Assembly (NCBI GenBank): GCA_019695055.1
Contig: JAIBAT010000073.1
Span: 1-63,701, forward strand
Source: Candidatus Sumerlaeaceae bacterium
Lineage (GTDB): Bacteria > Sumerlaeota > Sumerlaeia > Sumerlaeales > Sumerlaeaceae
Length of the DNA stretch: 63,701 bases
Direction of reading: 5' to 3'
Position numbers and translations under genes: made by a program. Shown in pieces: positions 34,795-43,530 of this stretch; position 1 is the first letter of the stretch, and the number at the start of each line of letters is the position of its first letter. The notes under the pieces were generated by a model. That model saw nothing but the letters and a program-made list of their open reading frames with translations, did no database searches and was not told where the DNA came from.

Positions 34795-37676
34795 TATTGC
34801 TTCACTAGGATTATGGTGCTGAAGGGCGGGAGAACAGCATCGAGAATTCCATCGGTTCCATCCAGCAATTCGGCATCCCCGCCAACCTCCACGCGGGTTC
34901 TTGAGTCTCTGGCCATGGACCCAGGGATTACCTTGACGGCCGGATCCCTCAGTACATCCACATACCGCCCCAAAGTTCCAGAAGGCAGAGAAATGGATAC
35001 TGGCTGTTGCTTGTCCGAACGATTGCAAAGGACTATCGCACACTCATTGCCTATCAGGCGTGCATACACATAGAGATTATCCTGCGTGAGCAGGTGTCGG
35101 AAGTTTCCTCTCGCGAGAACGGCAAAGGTATTTCGGATCGCGGCCGCCCGCTGGAAGGCAGAGAAGACATCCTTCATGAAGTAGTTTTCTTTGGGTTTCT
35201 CGTAGGGTTCCAAGTCCTTCCAAATCATGGGTTTCCGATTTTCGGGGTCGTCGGCACCCCACATGCCTGCCTCGTCGCCGTAGTAAATCATGGGAGCACC
35301 AGGATAGGAAAATTGCAAGGGCAGCAGCCCCTTCATCTTTTCGTAGGTGGCGCGATCCGGTTTCTGCGACTTGTATTTGTCCTTGTCCTGGATCCGGTTT
35401 CCACGGTCGTACTCGCGACCAGGGTTGAAGATCATGCTTACCAGCCGATCCGTGTCGTGGGAGTTCGTCATGTTCATCATAACGAGCTGCGATTGCAGCG
35501 GAATTGAATGAATGTAGAAATCCACTTCGTGCGCAAATTCCGATGTACTGCCCCCGTTGGTCCACCAGCGATTGATCGGCTTCGCGAAGTTTGCGTAGTT
35601 CATGACCGCGTCGAATTGATCGCCTTGCAGGTAGCGTTGCGGTGGATCCCATTCCTCGGCTATGATGAGTGCATTGGGGTTGATGCTCTTCACCAACTTG
35701 CGCCACTCGCGCCAAAACTCTGAGTTGATTTCGTTCGCAACATCGAGGCGCCAGCCGTCAATTCCGTCAGACGGGTCACCGTCACCATTGGGATCCATCC
35801 ATCGCCGGGTGATGTCGAAGATATGCTGCCGGAGAGTCGGGTCCACAAACCCCTTCTCGTTCTCGTGAAAGACCGGCATGGCGCCGTGGTTAAACCACCC
35901 TTCGTACGTGAAAGGCGTCTGCTCCACTGCCCATGGCTTGTGCCAGTCAGTCACATTGTACCATCCGCGAAAGCGCGACTTCTCGCCGTTCCTGACGAGA
36001 TCCTGAAATGCCGGGTGAGACTTGCCGGTGTGATTGAAAACGCCATCAATAATGACGCGCATGCCGGACTCGTGACACTTCCTTACCACATCGAGAAACA
36101 GTTGATCGGTCTTAGTCCAGGTCCAGGTCTTGGCATCCATCAGGTCTTCGACGGCAGCAGCCGGTGCATAGTCACCACGGAATCCGAAATGCTCATCAAT
36201 GTGGCGATAATCCTTGGCATCATATTTGTGAAGGGAGTCCGATTGAAAAAGTGGATTGAACCAAATCGCCCCCACGCCGAGTTCCTTAAGATAAGGCAGT
36301 TTCTCCATGACCCCCTGAAGGTCGCCGCCGTAACGGCGATTGAAAATATTAGGAAAAGGGTTCGATTTTTCATTGTTGGAGAGGGTCTGCCAGTGGCTGG
36401 TCCATTCCCGCAAATGGGTAGTTTGGGGATCATTTGCGGTTGTGCCATTTCGGAAGCGTTCCGGGAAGAGTCCGTACCAGACCACATGGCGGGCCCACTC
36501 GGGTGTCGTAAAAATTTCTGCCGGATCAATCTTTCGTGTAAAGGGTTTGGCTTTGGTCCCCGGCTTCAAGCCGTCAGCGCCTAAGCTGTATTGCGTTTCG
36601 CGTGAACCGACGGATGAATCCTGCAATTCAAAGGAGTACTTCACTTCCCTCTCAGCCTGACCAGCGAGGCCCGGCTTCAGTCCCTGCTGCTCAAGAGTAA
36701 GGTGGAGGCGATAAAACGCAAAGCGCTCATCTTCGTATTCCTTGACCATTGCCAATGGTTTTGACGCACCACGAACGCTCAGACTTACGGAGCCAATATC
36801 ATGAGCAAGCGTTCGGATTTTGATAACAAGGGTCCCATCCGCCTGCGGATTAAAATAGGAAATGGAATCCGGGTCATGGTATGTTGCATCAGATGAAATC
36901 TGATCATCCTTCTCCCGTGCATCGCTTTTCCTGATCTGGGAACCGGGCCCGATGCGCAGGACGCTGTTTTGTCCCTGATGGCCGTCGTCCTCGGATTCAG
37001 GATTCTCCGGGTCATGAACCCAGTTTTCCCCGTCCACTACGAATTTATAAGTGTAGTTATCGTCATCCAGCATTTTTGTAGCCTTGAAGACATTTCCTTC
37101 CTTTTTCATCGGGTCCGCTTCCTTGTTCCAACCATTGAAACTGCCGGCCAGATTTACGCGACTCGCCTGGGTGGCTGCATATTTGAAGGTGACACTATTG
37201 TGCTGTCTTCCAAGGGCCTCGATTTCGACGGATGCAAAAGGCGAAGACTTATTGGAAGGCTTTGTGACTGTGGTTTGCTCCGCTCCGGCCGAACCTCCCT
37301 CTGGAATTCGCAGGACACTGTTCCGTCCACCATAATTATCGTCCTCGGATTCGGGGTTGGCTGGGTCTGGAACCCATTTGTCGCCATTGATTACGAATTT
37401 GTAGCCGTAAGTGCCGGGGGCCAAATCAAGCTCGACCGTAAACTTCCCTTCGCCCCCCCGATTCATAGCGGTTTTCTGCGGGTCCCAGTTATTGAAGGAC
37501 CCCGCAAGAGAGACAGATTTCGCGTCGGGGTCAGAGTAGGAGAATTCGGCTTTGTGCCGGGACGAGGCAGTTGTTTCCCTGGCAACCTGTAACGGGTTGG
37601 CTGAGGGCTGCGCGCCCGCAAGGGTTGAAATGCTTAGCAGTATCCACCCCAGAACAGTCCTAACGACTGATTGCAT
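34794..37676 (-). CDS. Secreted GH13 alpha-amylase/neopullulanase-type enzyme with two CBM48 modules
   Basis: A 960-residue enzyme hydrolysing alpha-1,4-glucans. ATG 37676 has GGGAG eight bases upstream and begins a signal peptide ending near AGA-QP. Two tandem CBM48-like modules (about 41-125 and 155-245) each carry the VxLAGSFNxW and YxYKFVxxGxxWVxDPxNPESEDD patterns. The GH13 barrel follows: GVGAIWFNPLF, RVIIDGVFNHTG, GWRLDVANE (nucleophile near Asp643), IIAEEWDPP (acid near Glu674), and NSHDTDR (near Asp740). A beta domain ends the protein. It heads an operon with MalF- and MalG-type permeases and so probably releases maltodextrins outside the cytoplasm for import. Confidence 0.9.
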   Translation of the reverse strand: MQSVVRTVLGWILLSISTLAGAQPSANPLQVARETTASSRHKAEFSYSDPDAKSVSLAGSFNNWDPQKTAMNRGGEGKFTVELDLAPGTYGYKFVINGDKWVPDPANPESEDDNYGGRNSVLRIPEGGSAGAEQTTVTKPSNKSSPFASVEIEALGRQHNSVTFKYAATQASRVNLAGSFNGWNKEADPMKKEGNVFKATKMLDDDNYTYKFVVDGENWVHDPENPESEDDGHQGQNSVLRIGPGSQIRKSDAREKDDQISSDATYHDPDSISYFNPQADGTLVIKIRTLAHDIGSVSLSVRGASKPLAMVKEYEDERFAFYRLHLTLEQQGLKPGLAGQAEREVKYSFELQDSSVGSRETQYSLGADGLKPGTKAKPFTRKIDPAEIFTTPEWARHVVWYGLFPERFRNGTTANDPQTTHLREWTSHWQTLSNNEKSNPFPNIFNRRYGGDLQGVMEKLPYLKELGVGAIWFNPLFQSDSLHKYDAKDYRHIDEHFGFRGDYAPAAAVEDLMDAKTWTWTKTDQLFLDVVRKCHESGMRVIIDGVFNHTGKSHPAFQDLVRNGEKSRFRGWYNVTDWHKPWAVEQTPFTYEGWFNHGAMPVFHENEKGFVDPTLRQHIFDITRRWMDPNGDGDPSDGIDGWRLDVANEINSEFWREWRKLVKSINPNALIIAEEWDPPQRYLQGDQFDAVMNYANFAKPINRWWTNGGSTSEFAHEVDFYIHSIPLQSQLVMMNMTNSHDTDRLVSMIFNPGREYDRGNRIQDKDKYKSQKPDRATYEKMKGLLPLQFSYPGAPMIYYGDEAGMWGADDPENRKPMIWKDLEPYEKPKENYFMKDVFSAFQRAAAIRNTFAVLARGNFRHLLTQDNLYVYARLIGNECAIVLCNRSDKQQPVSISLPSGTLGRYVDVLRDPAVKVIPGSMARDSRTRVEVGGDAELLDGTDGILDAVLPPFSTIILVKQ

Positions 37677-37843
37677 CTCGCTCACTCCCGTCACGCGAAT
37701 TAAATCGGTCTAAAGGTGCGGGATTCCCATTGTATGTCAAAGCGAAACTCCCCGGCTTCCATAGACTTACGTTGCGGAATGGATTGCCGCAAAAGGACTA
37801 AGTTGACTGCAAGTTCGCCCCTGCCGGGCGAAGTATTACTTAC
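37677..37843. promoter_or_regulatory. Divergent promoter region between the amylase operon and the DedA fusion gene
   Basis: On the minus strand a consensus TTGACA (37740-37735) lies about 60 bases before the amylase start, with only weak -10 candidates. On the plus strand a 7-bp hairpin, TTCGCCC and GGGCGAA around a five-base loop (37814-37832), sits 11 bases before the DedA-fusion ATG, where a ribosome site would be expected but is not seen. Confidence 0.35.
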
Positions 37844-39862
37844 ATGCACGAATTAATCCAATCCATCGTTCAGCACCTTGCCGAATTCGGCACCGGGGCC
37901 TATGTTATCGTGGCTTTGGTGGTGTTCCTGGAAACCATCATCCTCATTGGGAACTTCATCCTTGGGGGTTCCTTTCTGCTCATTGTCGGCTTCTTTTGTT
38001 ACCTTCAGGTATTTGACCTGAGTGCGATGCTGCTTGTCAGTTGGGGAGCTCATTTCGCCGGGGAACTGGTCAACTACCACATCGGTAGAAGTCGCGGGCG
38101 GGCGCTTTTCTCCGCCGAAAATAAGTATCTGAAATTGAGCTTCCTCGAAGCTGCGGAACGCAGGTTTGCGTCAGGCGGGTTCAAGATATTCCTTTTCGCG
38201 CAGTTTGCCGGTTTCCTTCGACCTATTATTTCAGTGGTTGCAGGCGCCGCGCACTACTCCTTCCCCCGATATCTCCTTTTGATGGGTGTTGCGTCGTCTG
38301 CATGGACCACCCTGCATCTCATTCTTGGATTCTTCTTCGGGGCCAGCTATGAGCAGCTCTCCCAATCAATCCAAAGCATTTCCATCCTCGTCCTGACGGT
38401 CATTGTCATCTTCATGCTGAGCGGGTGGATCACCCGCCAACTCGCAGACTTCGTAACAGCCATTGGGATTTGGTTGGAGGGTATCAATCACAAGGTTCGC
38501 CGTTCCAGTCACTATCAGAATATCGCGGGTCGTGCCCCCAGATTTTTTCGGTTTCTAGAAAACCGCATCAGCCTGTCGCGCCCCTGGGGTATAGGGGCCT
38601 CCTTTGGGTGGTTTACCAGTTTTGTCCTTCTCGCCCTGGCAATTGTGATATTCGTGCAGGTTAATCGGCTTTCAGATTGGGTGATGTTCGATGCTTCACT
38701 GGCAAACCTGACAGCGCAGGTGGCCAACTCCGCAACAGGACAGGTCTTATCCTTTTTCAGCCGGTTTGCCGGAATGCCCATGATCTATTGCGGAGTGCTT
38801 GCGGCGTTGCTTGCCTGGCGGGCCCGGCAAATTCGCACGTTCCTGATTTTACTTGGTGCGCCACTTGTCGTAATGGTGGTTTGTACAATCTGGGCTCGAA
38901 TCCCCGTTTGGGATTTCCCGGTGTTGCCTCATCCCCGTGGGCGCTTTCCCAATTTGAGCATCGCCGTCGCCACTTCGCTGCTCTGTGCCATTTATTACTG
39001 GCTCTGGATGCATCCAGGCCCTCTTCGCTTACGCAAGAGTCTTGGATTTGTCGTCCTTACCGCTACGTTTCTGGTTGGATTCGCAGAGGTGTACCTTGGA
39101 CATTCCTATCCCAGTGACGTTTTGGCTGCAATTCTCGTGGGGCTAGCCGGCCTCGTTTTTACAGCGACCGTTGCACGGAACATTCCGGGAATTCCGGATG
39201 AACCACGCCGGGCTGACTTAAGGGCAATTATTGTCATTTTGATGGCCATTGCCGGTGCAATCCTCACTCCCGCGCCCCACTTCGGAAAGGGCATCGCCAA
39301 TGGAGTGGCAAGGGGAAAGTTGAATACCGAGACCACTGGTTCCCTGTTCCAATTGTCACCCCGCGAGGCGGAATCCATAGTAGGTTCCACACGGTTTCCC
39401 ATAAATGTCCTTGTGGAAGGCCCAATCCACCAAATCCCCAAGAGACTGACAGCCCAGGGATGGGCCACAGTGCAACCAGACGGGTTTTTTACCCGGGACA
39501 TTGGCTCCCCGTTGTTCCCGGCTTTTGTCGCGGGCAAACCGGCGGCCATCACCATGCAAAAACGAGACGGAAAAAAGCGCCTCGTCCTTCGACTCTGGCA
39601 TCTCGACAAAGAGGTTTCGGGAACCGACGGCTGGGTTGGTTCCGTGCTGACGCAAGAACAGAAACGGAAGTTTCCGGGATACATTGGTTTTGGAGGGTCG
39701 CCAGACATCGACCTGGCGCTTGAAGCATTTGCCCAATACCTCGGGGGATTTGCCACGGAGACAATTCCTGGGTTCAGGGAACGGGCGCTCTACCCCGGCA
39801 AGCCGCCCTATTTCACACACGGCGCTGTGCTTGTCATCCGCACCGATGACGCGCCTGAATAA
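37844..39862 (+). CDS. DedA-PAP2-LssY fusion membrane protein
   Basis: A 672-residue inner-membrane protein in three parts. Residues 1 to about 190 are a DedA/SNARE-associated domain (FLETIILIGNFILGGSFLL and the FAQFAGFLRPIISVVAGAA loop), a family linked to lipid flipping. Residues about 260-450 resemble a PAP2-type phosphatase membrane domain; its last motif reads EVYLGHSYPSDVLAA with the expected His and Asp, while the earlier PSGH-type motif is replaced by HPRGRFPN. Residues about 500-672 match the LssY C-terminal domain (GPIHQIPKRLTAQGW, FFTRDIGSPLFP). Such fusions are known. A role in undecaprenyl or phospholipid recycling is inferred. No clear ribosome site precedes the ATG. Confidence 0.82.
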   Translation: MHELIQSIVQHLAEFGTGAYVIVALVVFLETIILIGNFILGGSFLLIVGFFCYLQVFDLSAMLLVSWGAHFAGELVNYHIGRSRGRALFSAENKYLKLSFLEAAERRFASGGFKIFLFAQFAGFLRPIISVVAGAAHYSFPRYLLLMGVASSAWTTLHLILGFFFGASYEQLSQSIQSISILVLTVIVIFMLSGWITRQLADFVTAIGIWLEGINHKVRRSSHYQNIAGRAPRFFRFLENRISLSRPWGIGASFGWFTSFVLLALAIVIFVQVNRLSDWVMFDASLANLTAQVANSATGQVLSFFSRFAGMPMIYCGVLAALLAWRARQIRTFLILLGAPLVVMVVCTIWARIPVWDFPVLPHPRGRFPNLSIAVATSLLCAIYYWLWMHPGPLRLRKSLGFVVLTATFLVGFAEVYLGHSYPSDVLAAILVGLAGLVFTATVARNIPGIPDEPRRADLRAIIVILMAIAGAILTPAPHFGKGIANGVARGKLNTETTGSLFQLSPREAESIVGSTRFPINVLVEGPIHQIPKRLTAQGWATVQPDGFFTRDIGSPLFPAFVAGKPAAITMQKRDGKKRLVLRLWHLDKEVSGTDGWVGSVLTQEQKRKFPGYIGFGGSPDIDLALEAFAQYLGGFATETIPGFRERALYPGKPPYFTHGAVLVIRTDDAPE

Positions 39863-39943
39863 ACACTCCCCATGTCGTGAAATCTGCCCCATGTGTCTGG
39901 CGATACAACGGCCGATTAAGCGGGAGCGGGGCTGCCGATCCTG

Positions 39944-40642
39944 ATGCTGGAGAACATCCGCCCCGAGGTGCTGATTTACATCCCAGTGATGTTGTTTTCC
40001 CTCACCGTCCACGAGTTCGCGCACGCGCTGGCTGCGAAACTTGGTGGGGACCACACGGCGACCTATCAGGGAAGGTTGACCCTAAACCCAATAGTCCACA
40101 TGGACCCCATTGGGACAGTTCTCATGCCGTTACTGGCGATTTTTCAGTCTGGATTCCCGATGCTGTTTTGGGCCAAGCCTGTACCGGTGAATCTTCTCCG
40201 CCTACGGCATTCCATCTGGCATGTCTATGTTGCGTTGGCGGGCCCGGCGTCCAACTTGCTGCTGGCAGCGTTGGCCGTCACTGTTTTAAAGTTGATCATG
40301 ATGGTTGGCGGATTGCCGCTCGCGATTCAGATGCAGGGACCAAGTGACGCGAGCGGGTCGAGCATGGCTGAGGCCATATTCCTCGTTTTCCAGATGTTCA
40401 TCCACGTGAACATCTGGCTCGCCATATTCAACATGATCCCCCTGCCGCCACTGGACGGCAGTACCCTGGTTTACTACTTTTTCATTCGAGGCAATCATAA
40501 GGCGGAAATGGCCTGGTTGAACTTCAGTCAATACGGGTTCATTGCCCTTTTCCTCATGATTCAAATTCGCCCTGTACAAGACCTGCTCGCCAGGGCAAAC
40601 AGCATCCCCTTCGAATTTGTGATGAATTGGGTAAAACTGTGA
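39944..40642 (+). CDS. Site-2 protease-type zinc metallopeptidase (M50 family)
   Basis: Intramembrane metalloprotease, 232 residues. The HEFAH zinc motif (His23, Glu24, His27) lies in the first helix, and NMIPLPPLDGS supplies the third ligand (Asp). It has no PDZ domain, like the short M50B proteins. GGGAGCGGGG lies upstream of the ATG. The stop overlaps the trpS start (GTGA). The order protease, trpS, scpA, scpB recurs in many bacteria and suggests co-expression. Confidence 0.9.
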   Translation: MLENIRPEVLIYIPVMLFSLTVHEFAHALAAKLGGDHTATYQGRLTLNPIVHMDPIGTVLMPLLAIFQSGFPMLFWAKPVPVNLLRLRHSIWHVYVALAGPASNLLLAALAVTVLKLIMMVGGLPLAIQMQGPSDASGSSMAEAIFLVFQMFIHVNIWLAIFNMIPLPPLDGSTLVYYFFIRGNHKAEMAWLNFSQYGFIALFLMIQIRPVQDLLARANSIPFEFVMNWVKL

Positions 40643-41712
40643 CGACGAAAAAGCGTGTATTGAGTGGAATGCGGTCCACGGGGCGCCTCCATCTGGGCAA
40701 CTACGTGGGCGCCCTTAAAACCTGGATTGAACTTCAGGAAAAGTACGATTGTTACTTCATGCTGGCTGATTGGCATGCGCTGACCAGCGACTATGCGGAC
40801 CCTTCAAACCTGAAGGCCACCATCCGCGGCAACCTGATGGACTGGCTCGCTGCAGGAATTGACCCGGAGCGCAGCGTAGTTTTTTTGCAATCGCTGATTA
40901 AGGAACACGCCGAACTTGCCCTCATCCTAGGTATGTTCACCCCCACTCCCTGGTGCGAGCGTAATCCCAGCTACAAGGACCAAATCGTCCAACTGGCCAA
41001 CAAGGATTTGGAAACCTACGGATTCCTAGGATATCCGGTACTTCAGGCAGCAGATATCCTTGTGTACCGTGCTCATGTGGTCCCGGTCGGAGAGGATCAG
41101 CTGGCCCACCTGGAAATTACCCGGGAGATCGCCCGCAGGGTCAATTTTCTCCATGGTGGCCCCATCGAATCCGGAACGAATATCCCCGAAAATCCGATCT
41201 TCCCCGAGCCTGAGCCCTTCCTGAGCGCCATTCCGAAGCTGCCGGGATTTGACGGCAGGAAAATGAGTAAGAGCTACGACAACGCCATTTACCTGACCGA
41301 CACGGCAGACCAAGTCTGGGAAAAGACCCGGCAGATGGTTACCGACCCGGCCCGTGTAAAGCGCACCGACAAGGGGGATCCGGAGAAGTGCAGCGTTTAC
41401 ACCTACCATAAGCTTTTCACCCCCGACCGCACTGAAGAAATTGGCTCCGCGTGCCGTGGCGCTACCATCGGATGTATCGATTGCAAAAAGATTTTGGCCG
41501 GCTCGGTTAATGCGATACTTGAACCCATGCGAGAACGCCGTGCGGCATTGGAAAGCAGGCCCGGCACAGCGACGGAGATCCTGGCGGATGGGTGCGACAG
41601 GGCACGGAAAGAGGCCGAAGCCACCATGGCCGTCGTTCGGGAACGTCTCAACTTGGCGGGGTCTGTCGAGGATCTGGCACCGGAGGCCACAAACCCTGAA
41701 AATTCCCATTGA
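40639..41712 (+). CDS. trpS: Tryptophan--tRNA ligase
   Basis: Class I aminoacyl-tRNA synthetase charging tRNA-Trp, 357 residues. The HIGH motif appears as HLGN (His18) after GMRSTGRLHLGNYVG, and the KMSKS loop is intact (about 209-213). ADWHALTSDY, PVGEDQLAHLEITREIA and GCIDCKKIL are typical. Start GTG 40639 overlaps the protease stop; a TTG twelve bases upstream is also open. Confidence 0.95.
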   Translation: MTTKKRVLSGMRSTGRLHLGNYVGALKTWIELQEKYDCYFMLADWHALTSDYADPSNLKATIRGNLMDWLAAGIDPERSVVFLQSLIKEHAELALILGMFTPTPWCERNPSYKDQIVQLANKDLETYGFLGYPVLQAADILVYRAHVVPVGEDQLAHLEITREIARRVNFLHGGPIESGTNIPENPIFPEPEPFLSAIPKLPGFDGRKMSKSYDNAIYLTDTADQVWEKTRQMVTDPARVKRTDKGDPEKCSVYTYHKLFTPDRTEEIGSACRGATIGCIDCKKILAGSVNAILEPMRERRAALESRPGTATEILADGCDRARKEAEATMAVVRERLNLAGSVEDLAPEATNPENSH

Positions 41713-41765
41713 TTCGCCGCTGATTTTCCTTTGTGACAGGCGCTCTTTGTGCTGAGATGCTCTCG

Positions 41766-42518
41766 ATGACATACACGATCAAGCTGCCCGTTTTTGAAGG
41801 CCCGTTCGACCTGCTGCTGCACCTGATCAAGGTCAATGAAATGGATATCTACGATATCCCTGTGGCCGAGATTACGCGCCAGTACCTCGACTACGTTCGA
41901 ATGATGCAGGAACTCGACCTCGAGCTTGCAGGTGAGTTCCTCGTCATGGCGGCCACGCTCATTCACCTCAAGGCGCGGACCCTGCTGCCGGTTCCCCCTG
42001 ATCAGAAGGATCAGGAAGAGGAAATCGACGAGATCATGTCGGCCCGCGAACTGGTTCGACAGCTTGTTGAATACCGCAAGTACAAGGAAGCGGCTGCGGC
42101 CCTCCGAAAGCGGGAAGAGGAGACAGGGCGTGTCCTGTTCCGCAACAATATCATCTCCATTATTCCGGATGATCCCGAGGAAATGTCGGTGGACGTCTCC
42201 TTGCTCTACAAGGCATTTGCCCGCGTTTTGAATTTCGTGGAGACACCGGGGTTCAATCCCACGTTCACCGAACAGTTCTCGGTGGAGGACAAGATCAACT
42301 ATATCCAGGAACTGGCCCAGAAAGATGGCAGCATCGATCTTTTTGGCCTGTTCCGCCGCTGCCTGAACAAATCGGAAATTGTGGTAACGTTTCTTGCGAC
42401 GTTGGAACTTTGCCGCATGAAACGGATTCATATCCGGCAAGATAATCCGTTCGATGCCATCTCTGTGGTGCCCTTCAGCGGGCAATTGGAATATGAGCCA
42501 GACCAAAGCCAAATCTAA
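41766..42518 (+). CDS. scpA: Segregation and condensation protein A
   Basis: Kleisin subunit of the SMC condensin complex, 250 residues. The N-terminal FEGPFDLLLHLIKVNEMDIYDIPVAEIT is diagnostic of ScpA. A central acidic helical section and a C-terminal winged helix (LFGLFRRCLNKSEIVVTFLATLEL) follow. Start is uncertain among GTG 41733, ATG 41757 and ATG 41766; the last leaves the usual short N-terminus. It overlaps scpB by 26 bases. Confidence 0.93.
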   Translation: MTYTIKLPVFEGPFDLLLHLIKVNEMDIYDIPVAEITRQYLDYVRMMQELDLELAGEFLVMAATLIHLKARTLLPVPPDQKDQEEEIDEIMSARELVRQLVEYRKYKEAAAALRKREEETGRVLFRNNIISIIPDDPEEMSVDVSLLYKAFARVLNFVETPGFNPTFTEQFSVEDKINYIQELAQKDGSIDLFGLFRRCLNKSEIVVTFLATLELCRMKRIHIRQDNPFDAISVVPFSGQLEYEPDQSQI

Positions 42519-43494
42519 GAAGAAAGAAGACGGGACGCCCGAAGTGGAAGAGGCGATTGAGACCCAGGAATCACCCGAAGCGGAGATCCCTCCGGATGAG
42601 AATGCCCAGATAGATACAATCGAGGGCTCGGAGCAGGATTTGCCTACACGCACTCGCGAACAGGGCGAATCATTTCAGCTTGTTCATTTGCTGGAGTTTG
42701 TCCCTACGCAGAAGCGTCGCAAAGCCGATGCCAATGCTGAGGACGAGGCCGACCCGTCCCTGCATATCCATTCCGTGGCCGAAGCACGGGCCATCGTGGA
42801 GTCGTTCCTGTTTGCCACAAATGAGCCGCTTTCCGCGGAGCGCCTTGGAAAACTGATGAACAATCTCCACCCGCGGACGGTTCGCGGTTTGCTCCTCGAA
42901 CTCCAGATGGAATACGACAAGCGCGGAGGCGGGATGCAGATTCTTGAGGTGGCTGGTGGCTTCCAGATGGCCAGTCGCCCTCAGTACTCCGAATGGCTTT
43001 ATCGCCTGCACAAGCAGCGTCGGCGCAATGCGCTTTCAAACGCCACTTTGGAAACCCTGGCGATTGTGGCGTACAAGCAGCCCATCACAAAGGCCGAGAT
43101 GGAATCCATCCGTGGAGTGGAGTGTTCCGGAGCGCTGCGCACATTGCAGGAAGCTGGACTCATCGATGTCGGCGGCCGGCGGGAAGTGGCTGGCAGACCG
43201 CAGCTTTATGTGACTACCGAGGAATTCCTGAAGACCTTTGGTTTGCGAGCCCTCGGTGACCTCGCCTCCGTTCAGGAATTGAAGCAATTGTTCCCAAATC
43301 CGGTTGTTCGGAAGTTGAATGAGGACGAAAGCCCGAAAACCCAGCCTGAGGAAACAGAAATTCTGGATCCGACGGTAGATACCCAACTGGAAATCTCCGA
43401 CGGAGTAGCATCGGATAATCCCGAAACTGTCATTGCTTCCAAGGACGAGGAAGTCCCCGACCTTGAGGCCGAAAACGCTCCCACGGAAAACTAA
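42493..43494 (+). CDS. scpB: Segregation and condensation protein B
   Basis: Winged-helix partner of ScpA in the condensin complex, 333 residues, longer than the usual ~200. The core (about 85-265) has VESFLFATNEPLSAERL, NATLETLAIVAYKQPITKAEME, RGVECSGALRTLQEAGLI and the GRPQLYVTTEEFL end. An acidic, low-complexity extension of about 75 residues precedes the core and another follows it; both look disordered. ATG 42493 lies within scpA. Confidence 0.92.
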   Translation: MSQTKAKSKKKEDGTPEVEEAIETQESPEAEIPPDENAQIDTIEGSEQDLPTRTREQGESFQLVHLLEFVPTQKRRKADANAEDEADPSLHIHSVAEARAIVESFLFATNEPLSAERLGKLMNNLHPRTVRGLLLELQMEYDKRGGGMQILEVAGGFQMASRPQYSEWLYRLHKQRRRNALSNATLETLAIVAYKQPITKAEMESIRGVECSGALRTLQEAGLIDVGGRREVAGRPQLYVTTEEFLKTFGLRALGDLASVQELKQLFPNPVVRKLNEDESPKTQPEETEILDPTVDTQLEISDGVASDNPETVIASKDEEVPDLEAENAPTEN

Positions 43495-43530
43495 AAAACA
43501 CCACTTCGAAGTGATAATCCAGCTGCCCAG

